From positions 1-64,000 of the forward strand of contig NZ_JAGINM010000031.1 of the NCBI RefSeq assembly GCF_017876095.1: a stretch of 64,000 bases of DNA. The letters are read 5' to 3'. The DNA is from Azospirillum agricola (GTDB taxonomy: Bacteria; Pseudomonadota; Alphaproteobacteria; Azospirillales; Azospirillaceae). The position numbers and the translations under genes were made by a program. Shown one piece after another: positions 50,421-58,818 of this stretch. How positions within the stretch are numbered: position 1 is the stretch's first letter; the number at the start of each line of letters is the position of its first letter. The notes beneath the pieces are model-generated. The model was not told the DNA's origin, made no database searches, and saw nothing but the letters and a program-made list of their open reading frames with translations.

Positions 50421-51212
50421 ATGAAGCCGTACATCGAGATGTACCGGCGCTGGACGACCGTGCCCGGTGTCCAGGCCGCCGATATCGCTGTCCTGTCGGC
50501 GCTCTACGCGCACGCCGGCGGGGATGGAATCTGCACGGCCACCCAGGGCGAACTCGCCGAGGAGCTGCGGCAGAGCCGTGCCTGGATCAACGCGATCCTG
50601 AAGACGCTCCAGGAGCCGCCGGTGGCCCTGGTCGCGGCGCGCAGCCGCCGTGGCTACCGGGGATTCCTCTACGAGCTGACCGGCGCCGCCGATGGAATCT
50701 CCGGCACGTCCTGTCAGCCGGCTGACAGCGGCGGTCTTCCCGCTGACTCCCCTAAAGGAACTGGGAATCCTGAATCCTCCTCCTTCCACGGGAGGGGAGC
50801 GGGAATGTCGGACGAAGCCTTGCCGACCGATTGGGCCCCGACCGCCGAGGACATCGCCTGGGCCGGGGTCGAACGTCCGGACGTCGACCCCGCCGGCGTG
50901 ACCGCCAAGTTCGTGGCGTGGTGCCGCAAGGCCCATGGCCGCAACGGCTACCTCCCGGCCGACCCCAGCGCCGCGTGGCGCCGCTGGATCGCCCGCGAAC
51001 TGGTCGCCCCCGCCACACCGCCCTCCTCGCCCCGCCGGGATGCCCGTCATGAACGCCGTTTCCACCGCCCCGCCGATGCCTCCGCCGCCCTGCCCCCCGT
51101 CACCGGCCCCGCCCATCTCCATCGGGGAGCCGAGCGGAACGGAGCCGGGCTGGCTGCCCGCAATCGCGACACCCTCGCTGCCCTGCGCGCTCGTCTCGCT
51201 GGCCCGGCTTGA
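50421..51212 (+). CDS. Winged-helix (HTH) protein of the replication region
   Basis: 263 residues. Residues 1-65 form a winged helix (VQAADIAVLSALYAHAGGDGICTATQGELAEELRQSRAWINAILKTLQE) of the HTH_36 kind often found in plasmid replication or conjugation genes; the remainder is a low-complexity linker and a second domain around residues 130-195 (WAPTAEDIAWAGVERPDVDPAGVTAKFVAWCRKAHGRNGYLPADPSAAWRRWIARE), which resembles the DnaT-like DNA-binding domain. It may help load helicase. ATG at 50421. Its last 55 codons overlap the next gene, where the other frame has the better third-position GC, so the true end may be earlier. Confidence 0.65.
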   Translation: MKPYIEMYRRWTTVPGVQAADIAVLSALYAHAGGDGICTATQGELAEELRQSRAWINAILKTLQEPPVALVAARSRRGYRGFLYELTGAADGISGTSCQPADSGGLPADSPKGTGNPESSSFHGRGAGMSDEALPTDWAPTAEDIAWAGVERPDVDPAGVTAKFVAWCRKAHGRNGYLPADPSAAWRRWIARELVAPATPPSSPRRDARHERRFHRPADASAALPPVTGPAHLHRGAERNGAGLAARNRDTLAALRARLAGPA

Positions 51213-51849
51213 GGTCGCCGATCTGCGGTTCGAACTCCAGGATCGTGCGGTGGCGGAGATCGCCGCCCTGGCCGACCGGGTGGACGCCGCCATCGACGGG
51301 CTGGCGCCTTGCATCGGGTTGGACAATGTGCTGACCGGGTTGGAGAAGCTGGCCGAACGCTTCGCCCTGGAACTGCCGGACGCCGACCTTCTGGAGGCCG
51401 ACGTGGTGGCGATGGCGGAATGGCCGGCGGAGCGCTGGGTGGCGGCCTTCCGCGCCGTCTGGGCCGGATTCCGCAGCGGCTGGAGCCGCTTTCCGACGCT
51501 GGGCGATTTCCGCGCGGCGCTCGACGCGGCGCCGATGCCGGCCGCGTCCCGCCGGGTGGGGGATCTGCGCCGCCTGTCCGCGCGCCTGCGGCAGGAGCAG
51601 GCTCTGCGGCTGCGCACCGAGGAGCAGCGCCGCCGCTCGCGGGAGCGGGAGGAGGAGCGCGCCCGCCGGCAGACCGCCTTGGCGCTGCCCGCGCCGGACA
51701 GAAATAGGGCGGATCCGGTCGCCCGAATCCGCCCAAGTCAGGAGAGCTGCAACCGGAGCCCGGACGTGCCGGAAGGGCACCGGCGCTTCAAACCGTCCCC
51801 CGGGACGAGCCGGGGAAAGGTCCGAACCGTGAAAGCCGGCGATGCGCGA
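51049..51849 (+). CDS. Uncharacterised replicon protein, 3' end unresolved
   Basis: From MNAVSTAPP at 51049 the frame encodes a plausible protein: a Pro-rich start, helical RLEVADLRFELQDRAVAEIAALADRVDAAI, LEKLAERFALELPDADLL, AERWVAAFRAVWAGFRSGWSRFPTLGDFRAALDAAP and an Arg/Glu-rich coiled-coil tail. Coding character is lost near 51700. There is no in-frame stop before the antisense glutamate dehydrogenase gene, so the end given is nominal. Other frames have stops at 51705-51707 (TAG) and 51830-51832 (TGA), so a frameshift near the end is possible. Family unknown. Confidence 0.45.
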
Positions 51850-54800
51850 TCAGCCGGCGATGAGGCCGCGCAATTGCCGGTTGGCGACAGCCAGCATGGC
51901 CAGATCGATGGCGGGCTGGGCGCGCAGCTCGGCCAGGAGCTGCTCGACCCGCTCGACCACCGGGCGGCGGCGGGCGATCCAGGATTCGACGGCGGCCTCC
52001 TCGCCGGCCTCGCTTTCCAGGACGCGGACGGTCAGCGCGCTCTGGTGGGCGAAGAGGTCGTCGACGATGGCGGCGATCGCCTGACGCTGCCAATGGTTGT
52101 CGAACTTGGAGCCGCTGGCGCGGTCGCGCAGCCATTCCAGTCCGAAACGCCGGCCCAGCCCGAAATAGACCGAGGCGACGGCGCTGACGTCTCGTCCGGC
52201 CCGTTCGGCGATGCGGACCAGATCCGGGGCGGCGGCCAGTACCGGCAGGGCGGCGATCCGGCGGGCCAGATCCTCCGGCACGCCCTGGCCGGTGGCCTCG
52301 GTCACGCGGGCGGCGAGCCGGCCGGCCTCCTCGGCGTCGAGCACGCGGTCGAGGCTGGCGGTCAGCGCCTCCACCCCCGGACGGAAGGCGGCGGTCTCGG
52401 CCGCCATGTCGAGCGGGTGGGCGGCGTGGGCGAGGAACCAGGCGACCGTGCGCTCCATCAGCCGCACCGTGTCGAGCACCAGCGCCGTCTGGAGGGCGGC
52501 GGGAACCCGGTTGTCGAGCGCGTCGATGGCGTCCCACAGCGGGCGCAGGGCGAAGACGTCGCGGACGATGGCGTAGGCGCGGGCGACGTCGGCGGGGCCG
52601 AGGCCGGTCTTCTCCATCGTCTCCTTGACGAAGGTCGGGCCGACCCGGTTGACCAGGCTGTTGGTGACCTGGGTCGCCACGATCTCGCGCCGCAGACGGT
52701 GCCGGGCGATCGCCTCGCCCTGGCCCTCGCGCAGGGGCTTGGGGAAGTAGCGCAGCAGATCCTCGGCCATCGCCGGGTCGTCCGGCAGGTCGGACGCCAG
52801 CAGGTCGTCGTACAGCGTGATCTTGGCGTAGGCCAGCAGCACCGCCAGCTCCGGCCGCGTCAGGCCGCGGCGCTCCGCCATCCGTTCCGAAAGCTCCTCC
52901 TCGCTCGGCAGATACTCGATGGCGCGGTTCAGGCGCCCGGCCTTCTCCAGCGACCGGATGAAGCGCGCCTGCGCCTCCAGCGCCGCGGCACCCTGCGCCT
53001 GGGCCACGGTCAGCGCGCTGGTCTGCCGGTAATTGTCGGCCAGCACCAGCGCCGCCACCTCGTCGGTCATCGCCGCCATCAACTGGTCGCGCTGCTTGGT
53101 GGTCAGATCGCCGCGCCCGACGACGTCGCCGAGCAGAACCTTGATGTTCACCTCATGGTCGGAGGTGTCGACGCCGGCCGAATTGTCGATGGCGTCGGTG
53201 TTCAGCCGGACGCCCTTCTGGGCCGCCTCGATGCGGCCGCGCTGGGTGACGCCGAGGTTGGCGCCCTCGCCGACGACCAGCGCCCGCAGGTCGCGGCCGT
53301 CGACGCGCAGCGCGTCGTTGGCCTTGTCGCCGGCCTCGGCGTGGCTCTCGTCGGACGATTTGATGTAGGTGCCGATGCCGCCGAACCACAGCAGGTCGAC
53401 CTGGGCCGTCAGCAGCCGGCGCATCAGCTCGACCGGGGCGATGTGGCTCTGCTCGATGGCGAAGCGGGCGCGCACCTCGGGCGTCAGCTCCACGGTCTTC
53501 ACCGAACGCTCGACGATCATCGCGCCCTTGGACAGCTTGGAGCGGTCGTAGTCGGCCCAGGACGAGCGGGGCAGGGCGAACAGCCGGTTGCGCTCCTCCC
53601 AGCTCGCCGCCGCGTCGGGATCGGGGTCGAGGATGATGTGGCGGTGGTCGAAGGCGGCGAGCAGGCGGATGTGCTTCGACAGCAGCATCCCGTTGCCGAA
53701 GACGTCGCCCGACATGTCGCCGACGCCGACGACGGTGAAGTCGGTGGTCTGGATGTCGGTGCCCATCTCGCGGAAATGCCGCTTGACCGATTCCCAGGCG
53801 CCGCGCGCGGTGATGCCCATCGCCTTGTGGTCGTAGCCGGCCGAGCCGCCCGACGCGAAGGCGTCGCCGAGCCAGAAGCCGTGGTCGACCGACACCCCGT
53901 TGGCGATGTCGGAGAAGGTCGCGGTGCCCTTGTCGGCGGCCACGACGAGATAGGGATCGTCGGTGTCGTGACGCACCACGTCCTTTGGCGGGACCACCGC
54001 ACCGTCGGCGGCCAGATTGTCGGTGACGTCGAGCAGGCCGCGCATCAGCAGCTTGTAGCACTCGATGCCCTCGGCCTGGACCGCCTCGCGGCTGGCGCCC
54101 GGAGGCGGGGGCCGCTTGACGACGAAACCGCCCTTGGATCCCACAGGCACGATGACCGAGTTCTTCACCATCTGGGCCTTCATCAGGCCGAGGATCTCGG
54201 TGCGGAAATCCTCGCGCCGGTCGGACCAGCGGATGCCGCCGCGGGCGACCTTGCCGCCGCGCAGATGGACGCCCTCCATGCGCGGGGAATAGACGAAGAT
54301 CTCGACCCAGGGGCGGGGCAGGGGCAGCTCGTCGATGGCGCCGCTGTCGAACTTGAGGGACAGGTAGGGCTTGGGCTCGCCGTCGGCGGCACTCTGGTAG
54401 GCGTTGGTGCGGAGCGTGGCGCGGACCAGCGTGACGAAGCGGCGCAGGATGCGGTCGTCGTCGAGGTTGGTCACGGCGTCGAGCGCCTGGTCGATGGCCT
54501 GGAGGATCGGCGCCTCGTCCGACCGGTCCTTCGGATCGAAGCGGGCCTTGAACAGCCGGGCGATCAGGCGGGCGGTCTGCGGGTGGGCGGCGAGCGTCGC
54601 CTCCACCGTGTCCTGGGCGTAGGCGAAGCGGGCCTGCTTGAGGAACTTGGCGTAGGCGCGCAGCACCACCACCTCGCGTCCCGTCAGCCCGGCGCGCAGG
54701 ATCAGCCGGTTGAGCCCGTCATCCTCCATCCGCCCGTCCCACACCGCGGCGAAGGCCTGCTGGAAGGTCTCCTTGACCTGGACGCAATCGACCGGGGTGC

Positions 54801-56679
54801 CGGTCTGGCTGCGCGCCGAGAAGTCGTGGATCCACACCGGCGGCTCGCCGCCGGCGGAGGTGACGTCGTAGGGCTGTTCGGTGATGACCTTCAGGTCCAT
54901 GTGCTCCAGCATCGGCAGCACGTCGGACAGCGGCACCGGGCTGCCCTGGTGGTAGATCTTGACGTGAAGCTCGTGCTCCTCCGCCTCCAGCGGGCGGAAC
55001 AGGGTGATGCCCAGGCGCTTCTGCGCCACCGCCTGCTCGATGCGGCCGATGTCGTGGACGGCGACCTCGGCGGTGAAGTCCTCGCGGTAGCCGGCCGGGA
55101 AGGCGTCGGCGTAGCGGCGCAGCAGGGCGTTGCCGGCCTCCTCGCCATGGGCGTCGACCAGCGCGTCGCGCAGCAGGTCGCCCCAGCTCCGCGCCGTCTG
55201 GACCAGCCGCATCTCCAGCTCCGGCACGTCCACCACCGGGATGGCGCCGGGCTCGGTGCGGATGATCAGGTGCAGGCGGGCCAGCGTGCTGTCGGAGAGC
55301 TGGGTGTGGGTGGCGGCGCAGGTCCCCTTGTAGGCCGCCTCCAGAAGCGCCTGGATCTTGCGGCGCAGGTTGGTGTCGTAGCGGTCGCGCGGCACGAAGA
55401 CGAGGCAGGAGACGAAGCGCTCGAACGGATCCCGGCGGACGAACAGGGCCAGCCGCTGGCGCTCCTGAAGGTGCAGGATGCCGAGCGCGGTCTCGAACAG
55501 CTCCGGGACCGGGGTCTGGAACAGCTCGTCGCGCGGGTGGGTCTCCAGGATGTTCAGCAGCGCCTTGCCGTCATGCCCCTGCGGGTCGAAGCCGGCCATC
55601 GCCATCACGTCGGCGACCTTGCGGCGCAGGAAGGGGATCTCGCGCGGGCTGCGGTTGTAGGCGACGGAGGTGAACAGCCCGACCGTCAGCAGGGCGCCGA
55701 CCACCTTGCCGTCGGCGTCGAAGCGCTTGACCAGGATGGCGTCGAGCGGCACGGCGCGGTGGACGGTGGCCAGCCGGGTGCCCTTGGTCACCAGCAGCGG
55801 GCGCGGCTGGTGCAGGAAGGCGCGGATCTCCGCCGGCAGCACGGCGGCGTGGCCGTGCTCGTCGAACACCGTCACCTCGGGATCGCGCAGCACGCCGAGT
55901 CCGCTGCCCTCGACCAGCTCCAGCCACGGCTCGTCCGGGCTGCGGCCGGGCGCCGCGTCGTAATGGCGGCTGCCCAGCAGCGTGACGTTGCCGGCATCGA
56001 CCCAGGTCAGGAAATCGGCGGTCTCCGCCGCGTCGGCCGGGTCGGGCGCGCGGGCGCTGTCGTCGCGGGCGGCGCGGACGCGCTCGCGCATCGGCTCCCA
56101 ATCCTCGACGGCGGCGCGCACGTCGGCCAGCACGCGCTCCAGCCCGTCGCGCAGGCGTGCCAGCGCCGCCGGGTCGGATTGCGGATCGATCGAGCAGTGC
56201 ATGAAGGATTCGTCGCGGGCGTCCCCCTCCTTTTCGGAGGCACGGTCATCGCCCGGTTCCAGCAGCTCCTCCAGCCGGCCGCCCGCGTCGCGGACGACGC
56301 GGACCACCGGGTGGATCACCAGATGCACGGTGACGCCCTGGCGGTTCAGCTCCGCCGTCACCGAATCGACGAGGAAGGGCATGTCGTCGTTGACGATCTC
56401 CACCACCGAGCGGTCGGACTGCCAGCCATGCTCGTCGAGGCGCGGCGAGTAGACGCGCACGCGGGCGACGCCGGGCTGCCGTTGCTGCCCCCACTGCCAC
56501 ATCGCCAGCGCCGCCCCATAGAGCTGCTCCGGAGTCGAGCGCAGGAAATCGTCCGGCGGCACGTTGCCGTAGAAGCGCTGCACGAAGCGTTCCGCCCGTG
56601 CGTTCGGTACCCGGCTGCGCACAAGCTCGGCCAGTTGCTTGCGCATGTCGCCCGCCAGATCCTTCGTCGCCGTACGCAT
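51850..56679 (-). CDS. NAD-specific glutamate dehydrogenase, large (about 180 kDa) type
   Basis: A 1609-residue enzyme of the GDH_180 class, the usual length for the family. The catalytic dehydrogenase centre is seen at about residues 800-860 (GGKVARGGIRWSDRREDFRTEILGLMKAQMVKNSVIVPVGSKGGFV), followed by GDMSGDVFGNGML and the NAD domain GEGANLGVTQRGRIEAA. The long N-terminal regulatory part has ACT-like segments. It degrades L-glutamate to 2-oxoglutarate and ammonia with NAD+. MRTATKDLAGDMRKQLAEL at 56677-56679 is the start; an earlier reading of 23 residues was rejected. A LysR gene lies 99 bp upstream on the same strand, and a CCAGACAA/TTGTCTGG hairpin sits 16-35 bases before the ATG. Confidence 0.95.
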   Translation of the reverse strand: MRTATKDLAGDMRKQLAELVRSRVPNARAERFVQRFYGNVPPDDFLRSTPEQLYGAALAMWQWGQQRQPGVARVRVYSPRLDEHGWQSDRSVVEIVNDDMPFLVDSVTAELNRQGVTVHLVIHPVVRVVRDAGGRLEELLEPGDDRASEKEGDARDESFMHCSIDPQSDPAALARLRDGLERVLADVRAAVEDWEPMRERVRAARDDSARAPDPADAAETADFLTWVDAGNVTLLGSRHYDAAPGRSPDEPWLELVEGSGLGVLRDPEVTVFDEHGHAAVLPAEIRAFLHQPRPLLVTKGTRLATVHRAVPLDAILVKRFDADGKVVGALLTVGLFTSVAYNRSPREIPFLRRKVADVMAMAGFDPQGHDGKALLNILETHPRDELFQTPVPELFETALGILHLQERQRLALFVRRDPFERFVSCLVFVPRDRYDTNLRRKIQALLEAAYKGTCAATHTQLSDSTLARLHLIIRTEPGAIPVVDVPELEMRLVQTARSWGDLLRDALVDAHGEEAGNALLRRYADAFPAGYREDFTAEVAVHDIGRIEQAVAQKRLGITLFRPLEAEEHELHVKIYHQGSPVPLSDVLPMLEHMDLKVITEQPYDVTSAGGEPPVWIHDFSARSQTGTPVDCVQVKETFQQAFAAVWDGRMEDDGLNRLILRAGLTGREVVVLRAYAKFLKQARFAYAQDTVEATLAAHPQTARLIARLFKARFDPKDRSDEAPILQAIDQALDAVTNLDDDRILRRFVTLVRATLRTNAYQSAADGEPKPYLSLKFDSGAIDELPLPRPWVEIFVYSPRMEGVHLRGGKVARGGIRWSDRREDFRTEILGLMKAQMVKNSVIVPVGSKGGFVVKRPPPPGASREAVQAEGIECYKLLMRGLLDVTDNLAADGAVVPPKDVVRHDTDDPYLVVAADKGTATFSDIANGVSVDHGFWLGDAFASGGSAGYDHKAMGITARGAWESVKRHFREMGTDIQTTDFTVVGVGDMSGDVFGNGMLLSKHIRLLAAFDHRHIILDPDPDAAASWEERNRLFALPRSSWADYDRSKLSKGAMIVERSVKTVELTPEVRARFAIEQSHIAPVELMRRLLTAQVDLLWFGGIGTYIKSSDESHAEAGDKANDALRVDGRDLRALVVGEGANLGVTQRGRIEAAQKGVRLNTDAIDNSAGVDTSDHEVNIKVLLGDVVGRGDLTTKQRDQLMAAMTDEVAALVLADNYRQTSALTVAQAQGAAALEAQARFIRSLEKAGRLNRAIEYLPSEEELSERMAERRGLTRPELAVLLAYAKITLYDDLLASDLPDDPAMAEDLLRYFPKPLREGQGEAIARHRLRREIVATQVTNSLVNRVGPTFVKETMEKTGLGPADVARAYAIVRDVFALRPLWDAIDALDNRVPAALQTALVLDTVRLMERTVAWFLAHAAHPLDMAAETAAFRPGVEALTASLDRVLDAEEAGRLAARVTEATGQGVPEDLARRIAALPVLAAAPDLVRIAERAGRDVSAVASVYFGLGRRFGLEWLRDRASGSKFDNHWQRQAIAAIVDDLFAHQSALTVRVLESEAGEEAAVESWIARRRPVVERVEQLLAELRAQPAIDLAMLAVANRQLRGLIAG

Positions 56680-56694
56680 GATGGTGCTTTTCTC

Positions 56695-56714
56695 CCAGAC
56701 AATGTTTTGTCTGG
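56695..56714. promoter_or_regulatory. Leader inverted repeat before the glutamate dehydrogenase gene
   Basis: CCAGACAA-TGTT-TTGTCTGG has perfect 8-bp arms, 16-35 bases upstream of the start codon. A second palindrome TAATCCGGATTA (56770-56781) overlaps the LysR stop codon. One may be an operator, the other a promoter-proximal site or hairpin. No gene in the gap. Confidence 0.45.
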
Positions 56715-56778
56715 TAGTACCACCGTAACACTGACAATTCGACGACAAATTAACGGCAGTATATCTGACTAATCCGGA

Positions 56779-57681
56779 TTATGTAGTGGGAAAAGGCGCT
56801 TCCGCCGTAAGATCTTCGACCAATCGCCGGGCATGGGCCGACAACCCGTCGAAGCGCCGCGCGCACAGCAGCAGAACGCGCGGCGCCCATGGATCGGACA
56901 GCGGGACCACCTGGAGCGCGGAGGATTCCCGCGCCCGCAGCGCCGCCATCTCCGGCACGATGCCGATGCCGACGCCGCGTTCGACCAGCCGGCACAGCGC
57001 GACCGGCCCGCGCACGCGCACGCGGAAGGACAGGCTGCGTCCGACCCGCGCGGCGAGGCTGTTGAGATACTCCTGCAAGGCGCTGCCGGAGCTGAGTCCG
57101 ACGAAGGGCTCGTCGAGCACCTCGGCGAAGGCGACCTCCGTCCGGCCGGCCAGCCGGTGGCCGTGCGGCATCACCAGCACCAGCCGGTCGCTGCGGAAGG
57201 GCCGGCTCTCCAGCCCGGCGAGGTCGGCCATGTCGGCGACGACCCCGAGGTCGGCCAGCCCGGCGGCCACCGCCTCGACGATGGCGTGGCTCGGGCGCTC
57301 CTCCAGGTCGATGTCGATGTTGGGGTTGGCGGCGAGGAAGCCGGCCAGCGCGTCGGGCAGGAACTCGTTGATCGCCGCCGTGTTGGACAGCAGCCGGACA
57401 TGGCCCTTCAGGCCCTTGGCGTATTCGTTCAGCTCGCCGCGCATGCGCTCCAGCTGGTGCAGCACCAGCCGGGCGTGGTGGACGACGGCGCGCCCGGCCG
57501 GGGTCGGGCGGGCGCCGCGCCGGCCACGCTCCAGCAGGGGGATGCCCAGCGCCTCCTCCATCCCGCGGATGCGCGCGCTGGCCGAGGCGAGCGCCATGGC
57601 GCTGCGCTCGGCCCCGGCGGTGATGCTGCCGGTTTCGGCGACGTGCAGGAACAGCCGCAGGTCGGTCAGGTCGAAGCGCAA
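56779..57681 (-). CDS. LysR family transcriptional regulator
   Basis: 300 residues with a standard N-terminal HTH (MRFDLTDLRLFLHVAETGSITAGAERSAMALASASARIRGMEEALGIPLLERGRRG) and a periplasmic-binding-protein-like effector domain (LLSNTAAINEFLPDALAGFLAANPNIDIDLEERPS). ATG at 57679-57681. Because it lies immediately upstream of the glutamate dehydrogenase gene in the same direction, it may be cotranscribed with it or regulate it; LysR genes are more often divergent from their target. The plus-strand gene at 57851 is the divergent neighbour. Confidence 0.9.
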   Translation of the reverse strand: MRFDLTDLRLFLHVAETGSITAGAERSAMALASASARIRGMEEALGIPLLERGRRGARPTPAGRAVVHHARLVLHQLERMRGELNEYAKGLKGHVRLLSNTAAINEFLPDALAGFLAANPNIDIDLEERPSHAIVEAVAAGLADLGVVADMADLAGLESRPFRSDRLVLVMPHGHRLAGRTEVAFAEVLDEPFVGLSSGSALQEYLNSLAARVGRSLSFRVRVRGPVALCRLVERGVGIGIVPEMAALRARESSALQVVPLSDPWAPRVLLLCARRFDGLSAHARRLVEDLTAEAPFPTT

Positions 57682-57850
57682 GGCGGGGCATCCGGACGGC
57701 GGTGTCTGGCGGGACGTCAGCCTTCGGTATGGCCGAAGGCTGACTGCGCGAAAGCCAGATTGTGGCCTTTCGCCGCATCGATCAAGTTTGAAAGCGGCAT
57801 CTCACCCAGCCGGGCGACGGATCGGCCAGGGAAGCGAAGGAGGACGTGAC

Positions 57851-58108
57851 ATGGCGTTGCTGGACCGGGACGGGCGGGAGGAGCGGGGCGGAACCGGAGA
57901 GGTCGATCGCCGCCTGCTGGTGGTCGCGCTGGCGCTCGCCCTGCTGACGCTGCTGGCCGTGCTGGACCTGCACCGCCCGGTGCCGGGCTCGGAACCCCCG
58001 GTCGAGGTGCGCATCCCGCCGATGGACGTGCTGCCCGCCGCTCCGCCGGCCAAGCCCGCGTTCACATCGAAGCGGATCGATCCGGACGAACTGCTGGCCT
58101 ATGATTGA
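57851..58108 (+). CDS. Small single-pass membrane protein, unknown function
   Basis: 85 residues: a charged N-terminal part (MALLDRDGREERGGTGEVDR), one hydrophobic helix (LLVVALALALLTLLAVLDL), and a Pro-rich C-terminal tail ending in KRIDPDELLAYD. The start is well supported by GAAGGAGG. The layout, N-in with a periplasmic Pro-rich tail, is reminiscent of energy-transduction or division-associated small proteins, but I assign no family. It is divergent from the LysR gene. Confidence 0.65.
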   Translation: MALLDRDGREERGGTGEVDRRLLVVALALALLTLLAVLDLHRPVPGSEPPVEVRIPPMDVLPAAPPAKPAFTSKRIDPDELLAYD

Positions 58109-58117
58109 AGTTTTCCT

Positions 58118-58207
58118 TCTCGTCATGGCCGAGCTTGATTCCATGTTCCGCCGCCTTCCAAGGAGTGCGGTCATGGATGCCCGGACCAGGTTCGGGCATG
58201 ACGATGG
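58118..58207. repeat. Dispersed palindromic repeat (type B)
   Basis: CTCGTCATGGCCGAGCTTG...CAGGTTCGGGCATGACGATGG. The outer arms CGTCATG.CC and GGGCATGACG match those at 7783 and 29328. Intergenic, no gene. Confidence 0.55.
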
Positions 58208-58243
58208 TTTGGGAAGGGCCAAAGAATAGGTGTCGAACAGGCT

Positions 58244-58813
58244 CTAGCCCCGCACCTCCTCCGGCGGGGTCTCGTTCCCGGCGCCCAGCGGCCGCTCCAT
58301 CAGGACGCTGTCGATCCAGCGCCCGAACTTGAAGCCGGCTCCCGGCAGAAGTCCGGCGGGACGGAAGCCGCAGGCCGCGTGCAGCCCGATGGAGCCCTGG
58401 TTGTCGCTGCCGCCGATCACCGCGATCATCCGCCGGTAGCCGGCCGCCTCGCAGATCCCGATCAGCGGCATGAGCAGCGCCCGGCCGACGCCGCGCCGCG
58501 CCATCCCGGCATCGACATAGACCGAGTTCTCCAGGGTGAAGCGGTAGGCGCTGCGCGTCCGGTACAGCCCGGCGTAGGCGTAGCCGGCGAGCGCGCCATC
58601 GCACTCCGCCACCAGATAGGGCAGGCCGCGCGCCAGGATGTCGGCCCGCCGGCGCGCCATCTCGGCGGCGTCGGGCGGAACCTCCTCGAAGGAGGCGGTG
58701 CCGGTCCGCACATGGTGCGCGTAGAGCGCGGCGATGGCCGGGACGTCCTCGTCGCGCGACGGACGGACGAGGATGGGGTGGGGGAGGGGTGAAAGGGAAG
58801 GGACGCGGGTCAC
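58244..58813 (-). CDS. GNAT acetyltransferase, phosphinothricin-acetyltransferase-like
   Basis: 189 residues with VRPSRDEDVPAIAALYAHHVRTGTASFEEVPPDAAEMARR, typical of the PAT/Pat subgroup, VDAGMARRGVGRALLMPLIG (acetyl-CoA loop) and NQGSIGLHAACGFRPAGLLPGAGFKFGRWIDSVLMERPL. Substrates of this subgroup include methionine sulfoximine and phosphinothricin-like amino acids. The start is taken as GTG at 58811-58813, with GGAG upstream; the ATG-initiated longer frame runs into the MFS gene. It lies just after the MFS gene, five bases from its stop codon, and is probably cotranscribed. Confidence 0.85.
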   Translation of the reverse strand: MTRVPSLSPLPHPILVRPSRDEDVPAIAALYAHHVRTGTASFEEVPPDAAEMARRRADILARGLPYLVAECDGALAGYAYAGLYRTRSAYRFTLENSVYVDAGMARRGVGRALLMPLIGICEAAGYRRMIAVIGGSDNQGSIGLHAACGFRPAGLLPGAGFKFGRWIDSVLMERPLGAGNETPPEEVRG

Positions 58814-58818
58814 GGCGG

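Noticed and set aside
50935..56772. A very long plus-strand reading frame of about 1945 codons
   Set aside because: Beyond about 51700 it is the codon-aligned antisense of glutamate dehydrogenase; stop codons are rare there because the complementary codons TTA, CTA and TCA are avoided at high GC.
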